The position numbers and the translations under genes were made by a program. The notes under the pieces were generated by a model. That model saw only the letters and a program-made list of their open reading frames with translations, did not search any database and was not told the DNA's origin. Of a stretch of DNA of 64,000 nucleotides, positions 54,324 to 63,739 are shown in pieces (within the stretch, counting starts at the first letter, position 1; each line of letters begins with the position of its first letter). The stretch covers positions 2,358,327-2,422,326 of the forward strand of contig NZ_VUOC01000004.1 of assembly GCF_008386695.1 (NCBI RefSeq). Reading direction: 5' to 3'. The DNA comes from Chitinophaga agrisoli (GTDB lineage Bacteria > Bacteroidota > Bacteroidia > Chitinophagales > Chitinophagaceae).

Positions 54324-56699
54324 ATGAAACATATACTTCTTTTGTGGCTGCTTTGCAGCAGCACTGTGCTATATGCACAAAATTCCCTTGAGGGCGTGGT
54401 AAAGGATAAAGCTACCAGCGCTGTAATACCAGGCGTTTCCATCACTATTGCAGGCAGCAGCGCCGGAACGCAGACCGATGCTAATGGCCATTACAAGCTA
54501 ACAGTGCCTGCCAAAGGCAGCTACCGTTTACAGGCCAGTTTCCTGGGCTACCGTACTTTTACAGCAACCTTAACGGCGGCTGCATCCCCCTCCACCCATA
54601 ACATAGAACTGGAGCATATTGGCCTGTTTGTACAACCGGTGGAGATCACCAGTCTGCGCGCCGGTAAAAATGCACCCTTTACCAGCTCTACCCTGGATGC
54701 GGAAGAGATCAAAAAGCAGAACCTTGGACAAGACCTGCCCATGCTGCTAAATCAACAGCCTGGCGTAGTAACCGCCTCCGATGCGGGTAATGGTATAGGA
54801 TACACCAACCTGCGCGTACGTGGTTCTGATATTACGCGCATTAATGTTACCATGAACGGCATTCCGCTGAACGACGCAGAATCTGCAGGCACCTTTTTCG
54901 TAGACCTGCCAGACCTGGCTTCCTCCGTAAACAGCATACAGCTGCAACGGGGCGTAGGCACCTCTACCAATGGCGCCGGCGCTTTTGGCGCTACGTTGAA
55001 CCTCAGCACCAACGAATTCCGGGATAAGGCCTATGGAGAGATCAGCAACAGCTACGGCTCCTTTAACAGCTGGAAACACACTGTAAAGGCCGGCAGTGGC
55101 TTGATCAACGATCACTTTACGATAGATGCGCGCCTGTCTAAAATAAACTCTGACGGTTATATTGACCGCGCTACTTCCGACCTGCGCTCTTTCTATACCT
55201 CTGCAGCCTATATCTCTAAAAAGACGGCTATCCGCCTGAATATATTCTCCGGTACGGAAAAGACCTACCAGGCCTGGTACGGCGTACCGGAAGCGCTGCT
55301 GGAAACAGACCGTACCAATAATCCTGCGGGCACAGAGAAACCAGGCACGCCTTATGATAATGAGACAGACAACTATCAACAGGACCATTACCAGCTATTC
55401 CTGAACCAGGAGATCAACAGTCATCTGAACTTTAACGTAGCGTTGCACTACACCAAAGGACGCGGCTACTACGAGGAATATAAAACGAAACAGGCGTTTG
55501 CGGATTATGGCCTTACCCCTCCGGAGATCAATGGCGCCCCGGTGGATACAACAGAGCTGGTACGCCAGCTTTGGCTGGACAATGATTTCTATGGCACCGT
55601 ATTCTCCGTGAACGGCACGGGCTCCCGTCTGAACTGGAGCCTGGGCGGCGGCTGGAACCGCTATGAGGGCGGGCATTACGGCAAGATCATCTGGGCACAG
55701 TACGATATAGATAAAGACCGCCGCTATTATGATGTAGATGCTGATAAAAACGATTTCAATATTTACTGGAAAGGCGAGTTTAAAGTAACCGAAGCCCTGC
55801 GCCTGTTTGCCGATCTTCAATACCGTAATGTGCAGTTTAACATCAATGGGTTTGAAGATAATCCTGAACTTATACAAAATAACACCTACAATTTCTTTAA
55901 CCCTAAAGCAGGCGTATACTATTACCTGAATGACCGCAGCCAGCTCTATGCTTCGTTTGCTATTGGCAATAAGGAGCCCAACCGGGATGATTTTGAAGCA
56001 GGTCAGGATCAAACGCCGCAGCATGAAACGCTGCGAAATGTGGAAGCCGGTTACAGCTTCCGTAACAGCCGTTTTAGCTTACAGGGTAATGTATATTACA
56101 TGAACTACAAGAACCAGCTGGTACAAACCGGTAAGCTGAATGATGTAGGCGCGTATACGCGCACTAACATTCCTAAAAGCTACCGCGCCGGCATAGAACT
56201 GGTGGGCAGCGTACGTTTCAACAAGGTATTCTCCTTTACGGCTAACGGGGCTTTCAGCCAGAATAAAGTAAAGGATTATACCGCCTACCTGGATAATTGG
56301 GACACCTTTGGACAGGACACCGTACATTTCGGTAACACGGATATTTCCTTCTCCCCCAGCGTGGTGGCAGGTTATACATTCACCATCAAACCGGTGAAGG
56401 AATTGGATATTGACATCCTGGGCAAATATGTAAGCCGGCAGTTCCTGGATAACACAGGTTCTGATGACAGAAGCCTGGACGCTTATTATACCAACGATGT
56501 GCGTTTGCGGTATGCGGTACCACAGCGGTTATTTAAAGAGCTGAGCGTACAGGTAATGGTAAATAATGTATTCAATACGAAATATGAACCGAATGGTTCC
56601 ACTTATCTGAGCGTATCGGGAGGAGAAAGGGTATCTGACAATTACTATTATCCTATGGCGGGAACGAATTATATGGTGGGGTTGACAGTAGGGTTTTAA
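54324..56699 (+). CDS. TonB-dependent receptor under TPP riboswitch, likely thiamine uptake
   Basis: 791 residues. The signal peptide is MKHILLLWLLCSSTVLYAQ; then a carboxypeptidase-like N-terminal domain (LEGVVKDKATSAVIPGVSIT), a plug (LPMLLNQQPGVVTASDAGNG and LRVRGSDITRINVTMNGIPL) and a 22-strand-type barrel ending in MVGLTVGF with terminal Phe. A TPP riboswitch precedes it. Rodionov and colleagues described a TPP-regulated outer membrane receptor (Omr1) in Bacteroidetes, and this gene fits it, so thiamine or a precursor is the probable cargo. No other thi gene is adjacent. Confidence 0.92.
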   Translation: MKHILLLWLLCSSTVLYAQNSLEGVVKDKATSAVIPGVSITIAGSSAGTQTDANGHYKLTVPAKGSYRLQASFLGYRTFTATLTAAASPSTHNIELEHIGLFVQPVEITSLRAGKNAPFTSSTLDAEEIKKQNLGQDLPMLLNQQPGVVTASDAGNGIGYTNLRVRGSDITRINVTMNGIPLNDAESAGTFFVDLPDLASSVNSIQLQRGVGTSTNGAGAFGATLNLSTNEFRDKAYGEISNSYGSFNSWKHTVKAGSGLINDHFTIDARLSKINSDGYIDRATSDLRSFYTSAAYISKKTAIRLNIFSGTEKTYQAWYGVPEALLETDRTNNPAGTEKPGTPYDNETDNYQQDHYQLFLNQEINSHLNFNVALHYTKGRGYYEEYKTKQAFADYGLTPPEINGAPVDTTELVRQLWLDNDFYGTVFSVNGTGSRLNWSLGGGWNRYEGGHYGKIIWAQYDIDKDRRYYDVDADKNDFNIYWKGEFKVTEALRLFADLQYRNVQFNINGFEDNPELIQNNTYNFFNPKAGVYYYLNDRSQLYASFAIGNKEPNRDDFEAGQDQTPQHETLRNVEAGYSFRNSRFSLQGNVYYMNYKNQLVQTGKLNDVGAYTRTNIPKSYRAGIELVGSVRFNKVFSFTANGAFSQNKVKDYTAYLDNWDTFGQDTVHFGNTDISFSPSVVAGYTFTIKPVKELDIDILGKYVSRQFLDNTGSDDRSLDAYYTNDVRLRYAVPQRLFKELSVQVMVNNVFNTKYEPNGSTYLSVSGGERVSDNYYYPMAGTNYMVGLTVGF

Positions 56700-56717
56700 T
56701 AACATATTAAACACTGT

Positions 56718-56750
56718 AAAAAAAGAGACTGGCGGGCCAGTCTCTTTTTT
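56718..56750. terminator. Bidirectional terminator between the receptor and argH
   Basis: AAAAGAGACTGGC/GCCAGTCTCTTTT with a short GG loop, and A and T runs on the two sides, lies between convergent genes. Confidence 0.92.
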
Positions 56751-56758
56751 ATTTATCC

Positions 56759-58090
56759 TTACTGTAAAAGCTTTGCAACAGCGGCATCTACCTGCTCAAA
56801 GGGAAACCCTTTCAGCACATTCTCCATCAGCGCATTCACCTGTTCTGTACCCAGGTTACCAATACTGCCGGCATGGGTATGATGTACGGCTTTTTCCGGA
56901 ACAAAGGTCCCTTTTTCAATATCCAGGCCCACTTGTTTGTACGCTTCCCGGAATGGCACGCCTTCGAGTACCAGTTTGTTCACTACTTCTACGCTAAAGA
57001 GGTAACGATACTTCTCATCATCAAGGATATTTTCCTTCACCTGCATATTTTCCAGCATAAGACCAGCCATCTGCAGGCAGTTACGCAGTGTTTGGAACGC
57101 CGGGAAAAGGTTTTCTTTCAATAGCTGCAGATCACGATGGTAACCGGAGGGCAGGTTGGTGGTCATCATGGCTATCTCGTTGGGCAGCGCCTGCAGCTTA
57201 TTGCCATAGGAGCGGATCAGTTCCCATACGTCCGGATTCTTTTTATGCGGCATGATACTGGAGCCGGTGGTAAGCTCGTCCGGGAAGCTGATGAAGCCAA
57301 AGTTCTGATTCATGAACAAACAGGCGTCCATCGCCATTTTAGCCAGGGTAGCGCCCAGGCCGGCCAATGCAAAGGCCACAATCTTCTCCGTTTTACCACG
57401 CCCCATCTGCGCGTATACTACGTTATAGTTCAGCGCATCAAAACCCAGTAATTGGGTCGTCAACTCACGATCCAGGGGAAACGAAGAGCCATAACCCGCA
57501 GCAGAGCCCAGCGGGTTTTTGTTTACCACTTTATAGGCGCCCTGTAATATGGTAAGATCATCCACCAGGCCCTCTGCGTATGCACCCAGCCAAAGCCCAA
57601 AGGAGGATGGCATAGCAATTTGCAGATGGGTATAACCAGGCATCAGATGATCGCGGAACTGCACGCTTTTTTGCTGCAACAGATCAAACAGGGTTTTGAC
57701 GTCCTGTACCAGGGTTTGCAATTCGTGGCGGAGGAACAGCTTCAGGTCTACCAGCACCTGGTCGTTACGGGAACGGCCGCTGTGGATCTTTTTGCCTACC
57801 TCACCCAGCCTGCGCGTAAGCAGCAGCTCTACCTGGGAATGTATATCCTCCACCCCTTCTTCAAGGCTGAATTGCCCATCCCGGATCTCTTTGTAGATCT
57901 GTTTTAGTTCCTTTTGCAGGATGGATAGCTCATCTGCAGTAAGCAGGCCTATCTTTTCCAGCATGGTGGTATGCGCCAGGGAACCCAGCACATCAAAGGG
58001 CGCCAGGTAGGCGTCCATTTCCCGGTCTCTGCCTACCGTGAAGGTTTCCACTGCGGCGAGGGAGGATTTATCTTTTTGCCAAAGCTTCAT
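56759..58090 (-). CDS. argH: Argininosuccinate lyase
   Basis: 443 residues. It cleaves argininosuccinate to arginine and fumarate. The family signature TGSSIMPHKKNPDVWEL is present, with the Ser-containing loop, and EDIHSQVELLLTRRLGEVG and SGRSRNDQVLVDLKLFLRH further mark it. Last gene of the arginine operon; it starts 4 bases after the GNAT gene stop. Confidence 0.96.
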   Translation of the reverse strand: MKLWQKDKSSLAAVETFTVGRDREMDAYLAPFDVLGSLAHTTMLEKIGLLTADELSILQKELKQIYKEIRDGQFSLEEGVEDIHSQVELLLTRRLGEVGKKIHSGRSRNDQVLVDLKLFLRHELQTLVQDVKTLFDLLQQKSVQFRDHLMPGYTHLQIAMPSSFGLWLGAYAEGLVDDLTILQGAYKVVNKNPLGSAAGYGSSFPLDRELTTQLLGFDALNYNVVYAQMGRGKTEKIVAFALAGLGATLAKMAMDACLFMNQNFGFISFPDELTTGSSIMPHKKNPDVWELIRSYGNKLQALPNEIAMMTTNLPSGYHRDLQLLKENLFPAFQTLRNCLQMAGLMLENMQVKENILDDEKYRYLFSVEVVNKLVLEGVPFREAYKQVGLDIEKGTFVPEKAVHHTHAGSIGNLGTEQVNALMENVLKGFPFEQVDAAVAKLLQ

Positions 58091-58094
58091 ACTA

Positions 58095-58676
58095 TCAAAA
58101 ATTATATTTAGCGAATACCCGCTGTTTCACTTCCGGCCATTCTTCCTTCAGGATGCTGAAATAAACGGTATTACGCAGCCTGTTGCCGGGTACGATCATA
58201 TGGTGGCGGAAGATGCCTTCCTGCGTGCAGCCTATACTCCTGATGGCGTTGCGGGACTGTGTATTCAGCTCATCTGTTTTTAACTCTATGCGGTTCAGGC
58301 CCATCACTTCAAAACCATATTGCAACATAGCATACTTCATGGCCTTGTTAAGGCCGGAGCCATGCAGCGTGGTATCTATCCAGGTGGCGCCAATCTCCGC
58401 GCGTTTGTGTACAGGAACAACGGCCATAAAGCGGGTACAGCCAGCCGCACGGTTGGCCTGTTTATCAAAGATGAGGAAAGGAATTGACTCCTGCCGCTCT
58501 CTTTCGCCCACCGCTTTGGTGATGTATTGCTCCAGCTCACTCTGCTGCGTAATGGTCTGAATCCCCCATTTCCACAACGGCGGTTGTACTGCTACCGGCA
58601 GCAGCGTTTCCACATCCGCTGGTTGCAGGGGACGTAATAACACGCGTTTGTTTTCCAACACAGGATAAAAGTCCAT
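58095..58676 (-). CDS. GNAT acetyltransferase (RimJ/RimL-like) in the arginine operon
   Basis: 193 residues from the ATG at 58676. The start NKRVLLRPLQPADVETLLPV and the core IGATWIDTTLHGSGLNKAMK (acetyl-CoA pyrophosphate loop, Gly-rich but divergent) and LNRIELKTDELNTQSRNAIR are typical of the RimJ/RimL group that acetylates N-terminal or small-molecule amines. It lies 1 base after argE and 4 bases before argH, so it is firmly inside the operon. Whether it acts on glutamate/arginine intermediates or on protein is unknown. Confidence 0.85.
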   Translation of the reverse strand: MDFYPVLENKRVLLRPLQPADVETLLPVAVQPPLWKWGIQTITQQSELEQYITKAVGERERQESIPFLIFDKQANRAAGCTRFMAVVPVHKRAEIGATWIDTTLHGSGLNKAMKYAMLQYGFEVMGLNRIELKTDELNTQSRNAIRSIGCTQEGIFRHHMIVPGNRLRNTVYFSILKEEWPEVKQRVFAKYNF

Positions 58677-58677
58677 C

Positions 58678-59748
58678 TTATAAAATTTCTTCCAGTAATT
58701 TAATATAAGTATCAATACCGTCGCGGATCTCATGCAGGTGAATGTATTCATCTGCCGTATGAGAGCGCGCAGAGTCTCCAGGACCAATCTTAATGGAAGT
58801 AGCCGGAATAAGCGCCTGATCTGATGTGGTAGGCGAGCCATACCATGTTTTGCCCATGCGGATGCCTGCCTGCACAATAGGATGATCCAACGGAATACCG
58901 GAAGGCCGCATACGCATGGAACGGGGTGTTACGGTGCAGCTTACATGCTGCTGCACGGTAGCCAGGATCTCTTCCAGCGTATATTTATCTGTTGCCCGCA
59001 CATCTACTACAAAAGAACAATCTGCCGGCACTACATTGTGCGCCTTATTGGAAGTGTTGATCACGGTCACGGACATCTTTACCGGTCCCAGTGTTTCAGA
59101 TACTTCCGGGAACTGATACTGGCTGAACCAGCTGATATCAGCCATGGCTTTGTAGATCGCGTTCTCCCCTTCATTGCGGGCCGCATGGCCTGCTTTGCCA
59201 TGGCTCACACAATCCAGCACCATCAGGCCTTTTTCTGCGATAGCCAGCTGCGTTTGCGTAGGCTCGCCAACGATGGCCAGCGTTACAAGCGGCAGCATAG
59301 CCAGGATGCTTTCAATGCCATTTACGCCGCTGATCTCCTCCTCTGCCGTAGCCGCCAGCACCAGGTTATGACGCAGCTGCTCAGCAGGCCGGTCATAGAA
59401 ATGCCGGAAAGCCGCAATGAGGCTTACCAGGCAGCCACCGGCATCATTACTGCCAAGACCATACAAGGTATCATTCACTACATCCGGGCTAAAAGGATCG
59501 CGGGTATATTGCGGGTTAGGTTTAACGGTATCGTGATGGGAGTTGAGCAGGATGGTGGGCTTAGCGGGATCAAAGTTCCTGTTCTGCGCCCACACATTAT
59601 AGCCATGCTGCTGATAAGGAATGCCATTCTCTTCCAACAGGCCGGCAATGAGCTTTGCCGTGCCTTCTTCCTCCCGGCTGAAGGAGGGCGTGGCGATCAT
59701 TTGCTGCAATAACTTCACTGCATCCTCATATAGCTGTTGGTTCCACAT
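58678..59748 (-). CDS. argE: N-acyl-ornithine/N-acylcitrulline deacylase, M20 family
   Basis: 356 residues. Zinc ligands and active site appear in ILLNSHHDTVKPNPQYTRDP, YGLGSNDAGGCLVSLIAAF and the acidic TAEEEISGVNGI, with the dimerisation domain in the middle. In operons that use ArgF' the ArgE enzyme removes the acyl group from N-acylcitrulline. It starts 2 bases after argB stops. Confidence 0.93.
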   Translation of the reverse strand: MWNQQLYEDAVKLLQQMIATPSFSREEEGTAKLIAGLLEENGIPYQQHGYNVWAQNRNFDPAKPTILLNSHHDTVKPNPQYTRDPFSPDVVNDTLYGLGSNDAGGCLVSLIAAFRHFYDRPAEQLRHNLVLAATAEEEISGVNGIESILAMLPLVTLAIVGEPTQTQLAIAEKGLMVLDCVSHGKAGHAARNEGENAIYKAMADISWFSQYQFPEVSETLGPVKMSVTVINTSNKAHNVVPADCSFVVDVRATDKYTLEEILATVQQHVSCTVTPRSMRMRPSGIPLDHPIVQAGIRMGKTWYGSPTTSDQALIPATSIKIGPGDSARSHTADEYIHLHEIRDGIDTYIKLLEEIL

Positions 59749-59750
59749 AG

Positions 59751-60533
59751 TTAGCGTATTAAAGTACCCGCTACGGTAGCGGTGGTATTACTGCGCACAT
59801 CTGCCGCGTGGCCAATAAGCACTTCCTTCACGCCGCTTTCGATGGCGGCAAAGGCATTATCCAGCTTGGGCAAAATGCCGTCTGACAGCGCTTTTTGCTC
59901 CATCAGCTGTGCATATACAGTACGGTCGATCAGGTTGATCACAGAATCATCGTCTTGCGCATCGCGCAGCACACCTTTTTTCTCAAAGCAGTAGATAAGC
60001 CGTACCTTGTAATGGGCAGAGAGCGCAATGGCCAGGGAGGAGGCAATGGTATCCGCATTGGTATTCAGCATCTGCCCCTGACCATCATGTGTAAGCGGCG
60101 CGAACACCGGCGTAAGACCGGCATCCAGCATAGCTTTAAGCGGCCCTACCTGCAGCCTTGCGGGATCAATATCGCCCACAAAACCATAGTCTATCTGTTT
60201 TACAGGACGTTTTACGGCAGGTATCACATTCGCATCCGCTCCGGTCATTCCAATAGCATTACATCCCAGGGCCTGCAATTTGGCTACCAGCTGTTTATTT
60301 ACCAGGCCGCCATATACCATGGTCACCACATCAATAGTGGCAGCATCTGTGATACGGCGCCCATCCACATACTTTGACTCAATACCCAGCTGGTCCCCGA
60401 TGCGGGTAGCGATCTTTCCACCGCCATGGATCAGGATCTTAGGGCCCTGAATGGCGGTAAGATCCTGCAGGAAAGACTGCAGCAGCACCGGGTTGTCAAT
60501 TACATTCCCACCTACTTTAATGACGAAGAGCAT
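59751..60533 (-). CDS. argB: Acetylglutamate kinase
   Basis: 260 residues. KVGGNVIDNPVLLQSF and LIHGGGKIATRIGDQLGI are the phosphate- and substrate-binding loops. The C-terminal AIESGVKEVLIGHA is also conserved. It phosphorylates N-acyl-glutamate, second step of arginine synthesis and often the feedback point. It starts 9 bases after argF' stops. Confidence 0.94.
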   Translation of the reverse strand: MLFVIKVGGNVIDNPVLLQSFLQDLTAIQGPKILIHGGGKIATRIGDQLGIESKYVDGRRITDAATIDVVTMVYGGLVNKQLVAKLQALGCNAIGMTGADANVIPAVKRPVKQIDYGFVGDIDPARLQVGPLKAMLDAGLTPVFAPLTHDGQGQMLNTNADTIASSLAIALSAHYKVRLIYCFEKKGVLRDAQDDDSVINLIDRTVYAQLMEQKALSDGILPKLDNAFAAIESGVKEVLIGHAADVRSNTTATVAGTLIR

Positions 60534-60542
60534 ATCTGTTGA

Positions 60543-61496
60543 TCAACTGTTTTTTAATATCTCGCTCAGCACTGCCTGGGCTGCCCACACGCGGTTGCCC
60601 GCCTGTTTGATCACGATGGACTGCGGCCCGTCCAGCACCTCATCTGCAATCACCACATTCCTTCTTACCGGCAGGCAATGCATTACTTTGGCCTGTGCGG
60701 TATGCTGCAGCTTCTGGTTGGTCACCATCCAGCTGCTGTCTGTGCTGATAATGTTGCCATAGTCGCTGTAGGAAGACCAGTTCTTCACATAAACAAAGTC
60801 CGCGCCTTCCAGGGCTTTATCCTGGTTATACTCAATGGGCGCATTACCGGTGAACTTAGGATCCAGCTCGTAGCCTTTGGGATGCGTGATCACAAAGTCT
60901 GCTTCGCCCCAGGCGTTGATCCACTGCGCAAAAGAGTTAGGTACGGCCTGCGGCAGCGCTTTTACATGCGGCGCCCAGGTCATTACCACCTTTGGTTTGC
61001 GGGGCTGCTGCCAGTGCTCACGGATGGTGATCACATCCGTTAAGCTCTGCAAAGGATGCAGGGTAGCGCTTTCGAGGCTTACTACCGGCACGCCCGCGTA
61101 TTTAATGAACTGGTTTATATATTTCTCCGTATAGTCCTCTTCTTTATTCTTCAGGCCCGGAAAGGTACGTATGGACATAATGTCGAAATACTGTCCCATT
61201 ACGGCGGCGGCTTCCTTCACATGTTCGGTGGTATTACCGCTCATGATGGCGCCGTCATTCATTTCCAGCTGCCAGCCTTCCTTGTCGATATTAAACACCA
61301 CTACTTCCATACCCAGGTTCCTTGCCGCTACCTGCGAGCTTAACCGGGTACGTAAGCTGGGGTTCAGGAATATCATTCCCAAAGTTTTGTTTGTGCCCAA
61401 AGACTTGTCCCTGAAGGGATTGTGCTTGTAATCCAGCGCTATGTCCACCAAACGCGGGACACCCGGCACATCTTCTACCGAGATAAATTGTTTCAT
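60543..61496 (-). CDS. argF': N-acylornithine carbamoyltransferase (ArgF')
   Basis: 317 residues from the ATG at 61496; a longer TTG frame would abut argD. It carries MIFLNPSLRTRLSSQVAARN (carbamoyl-phosphate loop, SLRTR) and PHPRPLP-like TWAPHVKALPQAVPNSFAQW, and MHCLPVRRNVVI. Closest by memory to the Bacteroides fragilis N-succinylornithine transcarbamylase. The residue known to decide acetyl versus succinyl substrate (Pro90 in that enzyme, Glu92 in Xanthomonas) is Thr90 here. Located between argD and argB. Confidence 0.93.
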   Translation of the reverse strand: MKQFISVEDVPGVPRLVDIALDYKHNPFRDKSLGTNKTLGMIFLNPSLRTRLSSQVAARNLGMEVVVFNIDKEGWQLEMNDGAIMSGNTTEHVKEAAAVMGQYFDIMSIRTFPGLKNKEEDYTEKYINQFIKYAGVPVVSLESATLHPLQSLTDVITIREHWQQPRKPKVVMTWAPHVKALPQAVPNSFAQWINAWGEADFVITHPKGYELDPKFTGNAPIEYNQDKALEGADFVYVKNWSSYSDYGNIISTDSSWMVTNQKLQHTAQAKVMHCLPVRRNVVIADEVLDGPQSIVIKQAGNRVWAAQAVLSEILKNS

Positions 61497-61520
61497 GCGT
61501 TTAATACTTGTTAGAATGTT

Positions 61521-61549
61521 AGCCGTCAGCTGACGAGCAGCCGACGGCT
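61521..61549 (-). repeat. Hairpin between argD and argF'
   Basis: AGCCGTC (61521-61527) and GACGGCT (61543-61549) form a 7-bp stem, with an inner GTCAGCTGAC palindrome. It fills the 57-base gap in the operon. It lacks a downstream T run on the minus strand, so it is more likely an mRNA-processing or stability element than a terminator. Confidence 0.5.
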
Positions 61550-61553
61550 CCAA

Positions 61554-62681
61554 TTATTTTGAAAGTTCCTCTTTGATCGCAGTAAGGAACTGATCGGCGT
61601 GGGCCTGTGTGAGCGCCAGGGAAGGCAGCAAACGGATCACATTTGGTTTGGCTTCGCCGGTAAATATCTTATGCTTGAATAATAACTCTTTACGTACATG
61701 GGCCAGCTCTTCCGGCAGCTCAATGCCGATCATAAGGCCACGGCCTCTTACTTCTTTTACCTTAGGCATGCCTTTTAACTGCTCCATCAGGTAATTACCT
61801 ATAGTGGCTGCGTTCTGTATCAGCTGCTCCTGCTCTATCACTTCCAGCACGGCCAGGGCAGCTGCGCAGGCCAGGTGGTTGCCGCCAAAGGTGGTGCCCA
61901 GCAGGCCATAAGAAGCCTGTATATGCGGGGCGATAATGATGCCGCCAATAGGGAAACCATTGCCCATGCCTTTGGCCATGGTGTAAATATCTGCATTTAT
62001 ACCGGCATAATCATGGGAATAGAATTTGCCGCTGCGCCCGTAGCCGCACTGCACGCTGTCTGCAATAAACACGGCGTTAAACGTATCGCAAAGGCTTCTG
62101 ATCTTACGCAGGAAGCTTTCGCTGGCTACATTGATACCGCCAACGCCCTGGATACCTTCTATGATCACAGAAGATACTTCGTACTGCTTAAAAGCTGCTT
62201 CCAGCGCGGCTTCATCCTGCCAGGGCAGGAATACTACGTTCTCTGTTTCATTTACCGGCGCTACTATCTTGGGGTTATCCGTTGCGGCTACGGCCAGGGA
62301 AGTACGGCCGTGGAAAGATTTGCGGAAAGCGATGATCTTCTTTTTGCCGTTGTGGAAAGAAGCCAGTTTTAATGCATTCTCGTTGGCTTCTGCACCGGAA
62401 TTGCAGAGGAACAGCTGGTAATCTTCCTTGCCGGATATTCTGCCTAATTTTTCCGCCAGTTGCTGCTGTAATGGGATCTTAATAGAATTGGAATAGAATC
62501 CTACTTTCTGTAGCTGATCTGTGAGGCGCTTTACATAATGCGGATGGGTATGGCCAATGGAGATCACTGCGTGGCCGCCATAGAGATCCAGGTATTGCGT
62601 ACCTTTATCGTCCCATACATTAGAGCCGGCGCCTTTTTCAATGGTAATATCGTTGATCGGATAAACGTCGAAGAGCTTCAT
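61554..62681 (-). CDS. argD: Acetylornithine/N-succinylornithine aminotransferase
   Basis: 375 residues, PLP-dependent. NSGAEANENALKLASFHNGK is the cofactor phosphate region; the PLP Lys is in YTMAKGMGNGFPIGGIII; FGGNHLACAAALAVLEVIE is next. It transaminates N-acyl-glutamate semialdehyde. It may also act in lysine synthesis as a dual enzyme. 71 bases after argC. Confidence 0.95.
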   Translation of the reverse strand: MKLFDVYPINDITIEKGAGSNVWDDKGTQYLDLYGGHAVISIGHTHPHYVKRLTDQLQKVGFYSNSIKIPLQQQLAEKLGRISGKEDYQLFLCNSGAEANENALKLASFHNGKKKIIAFRKSFHGRTSLAVAATDNPKIVAPVNETENVVFLPWQDEAALEAAFKQYEVSSVIIEGIQGVGGINVASESFLRKIRSLCDTFNAVFIADSVQCGYGRSGKFYSHDYAGINADIYTMAKGMGNGFPIGGIIIAPHIQASYGLLGTTFGGNHLACAAALAVLEVIEQEQLIQNAATIGNYLMEQLKGMPKVKEVRGRGLMIGIELPEELAHVRKELLFKHKIFTGEAKPNVIRLLPSLALTQAHADQFLTAIKEELSK

Positions 62682-62752
62682 TATTGTTTTACTTGGCGGC
62701 AGCCTTACGGCCGCCGGATGGAAAGAGATAATTTAACGATGTATGGGTCACG

Positions 62753-63736
62753 CTAAAATACGATAGACTTCAGCTTTAACCCGGCTGTTTCCTCCAGCCC
62801 AAATACCAGGTTCATATTCTGCACTGCTTGTCCTGATGCGCCTTTCAGCAGGTTATCCGCGATGGTGTGAACGATCAGTTTGGTCCCTACTTTTTCCAGC
62901 TGTACCAGGCATTTGTTGGTATTCACCACCTGCTTCAGGTCAATCTGGTTCTCGCTTACATGCGTAAAAGGATGCGTTGCATAATATGTTTTGTACAGTT
63001 GTAACGCCTGCTCCAGCGAGAGGTCGCTTTCCTGGTAGGAAGTTACCCAGATGCCTCTTGGATAGTCGCCCCGTACCGGCACAAAGTTCACATGCTCAGT
63101 AAAGGAAGGCTGCAACAACTGTAAGCTTCGTCGGATCTCTTTCAGGTGCTGATGGGCGAGCACCTTGTAGGTAGATACGTTATTGGCCCGCCATGTAAAA
63201 TGGGTAGTGGACTGCAGGCTCTGGCCGGCGCCGGTGGAGCCGGTAATGCCGGTGGTATGTATTTCGCCGAGCAGTCCGGCCTTGGCCAGGGGCAATAAGC
63301 CCAATTGTATAGTAGTGGCAAAACAGCCAGGATTGGCAATGTTCTGCGCGGTCTGTATCTTTTCCCTTTGCAATTCCGGCAAGCCGTATACGAATTCCCT
63401 GCCGGGAAGACTTTCACCCAGGCGGAAATCCTGGCTCAGGTCTATCACTTTTATGTTCAGCGGGATTGGATTTGCTTCCAGGAACTTCTTCGCTTCTCCA
63501 TGGCCCAAACAAAGGAACAGCACCTCTATATCATGACTAAGCTGATCTGTAAAGGCGAGGTCCGTATCACCCAGCAGGTCGCTATGTACGGCATGCAAAG
63601 GGTTACCCGCATTGCTGCGGCTGTGCACAAATGCGATCTCCACATTAGGATGATTCAGGAGGATCCTGATCATTTCCCCGCCGCCATAACCTGCGCCGCC
63701 TATAATACCTGCCCGGATGTTTTTGTTGTTTGCCAT
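62753..63736 (-). CDS. argC: N-acetyl-gamma-glutamyl-phosphate reductase
   Basis: 327 residues. The Rossmann start AGIIGGAGYGGGEMIRILL and the active-site Cys in NIANPGCFATTIQLGLLPL mark it, and ITGSTGAGQ follows. It reduces N-acyl-glutamyl phosphate to the semialdehyde. Its start lies 3 bases after the argG stop, so both are in one operon. Confidence 0.95.
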   Translation of the reverse strand: MANNKNIRAGIIGGAGYGGGEMIRILLNHPNVEIAFVHSRSNAGNPLHAVHSDLLGDTDLAFTDQLSHDIEVLFLCLGHGEAKKFLEANPIPLNIKVIDLSQDFRLGESLPGREFVYGLPELQREKIQTAQNIANPGCFATTIQLGLLPLAKAGLLGEIHTTGITGSTGAGQSLQSTTHFTWRANNVSTYKVLAHQHLKEIRRSLQLLQPSFTEHVNFVPVRGDYPRGIWVTSYQESDLSLEQALQLYKTYYATHPFTHVSENQIDLKQVVNTNKCLVQLEKVGTKLIVHTIADNLLKGASGQAVQNMNLVFGLEETAGLKLKSIVF

Positions 63737-63739
63737 GCC

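Noticed and set aside
54747-56024. Two long minus-strand frames of 213 and 209 residues
   Set aside because: Antisense to the TonB-dependent receptor, whose plug and barrel motifs are unambiguous.
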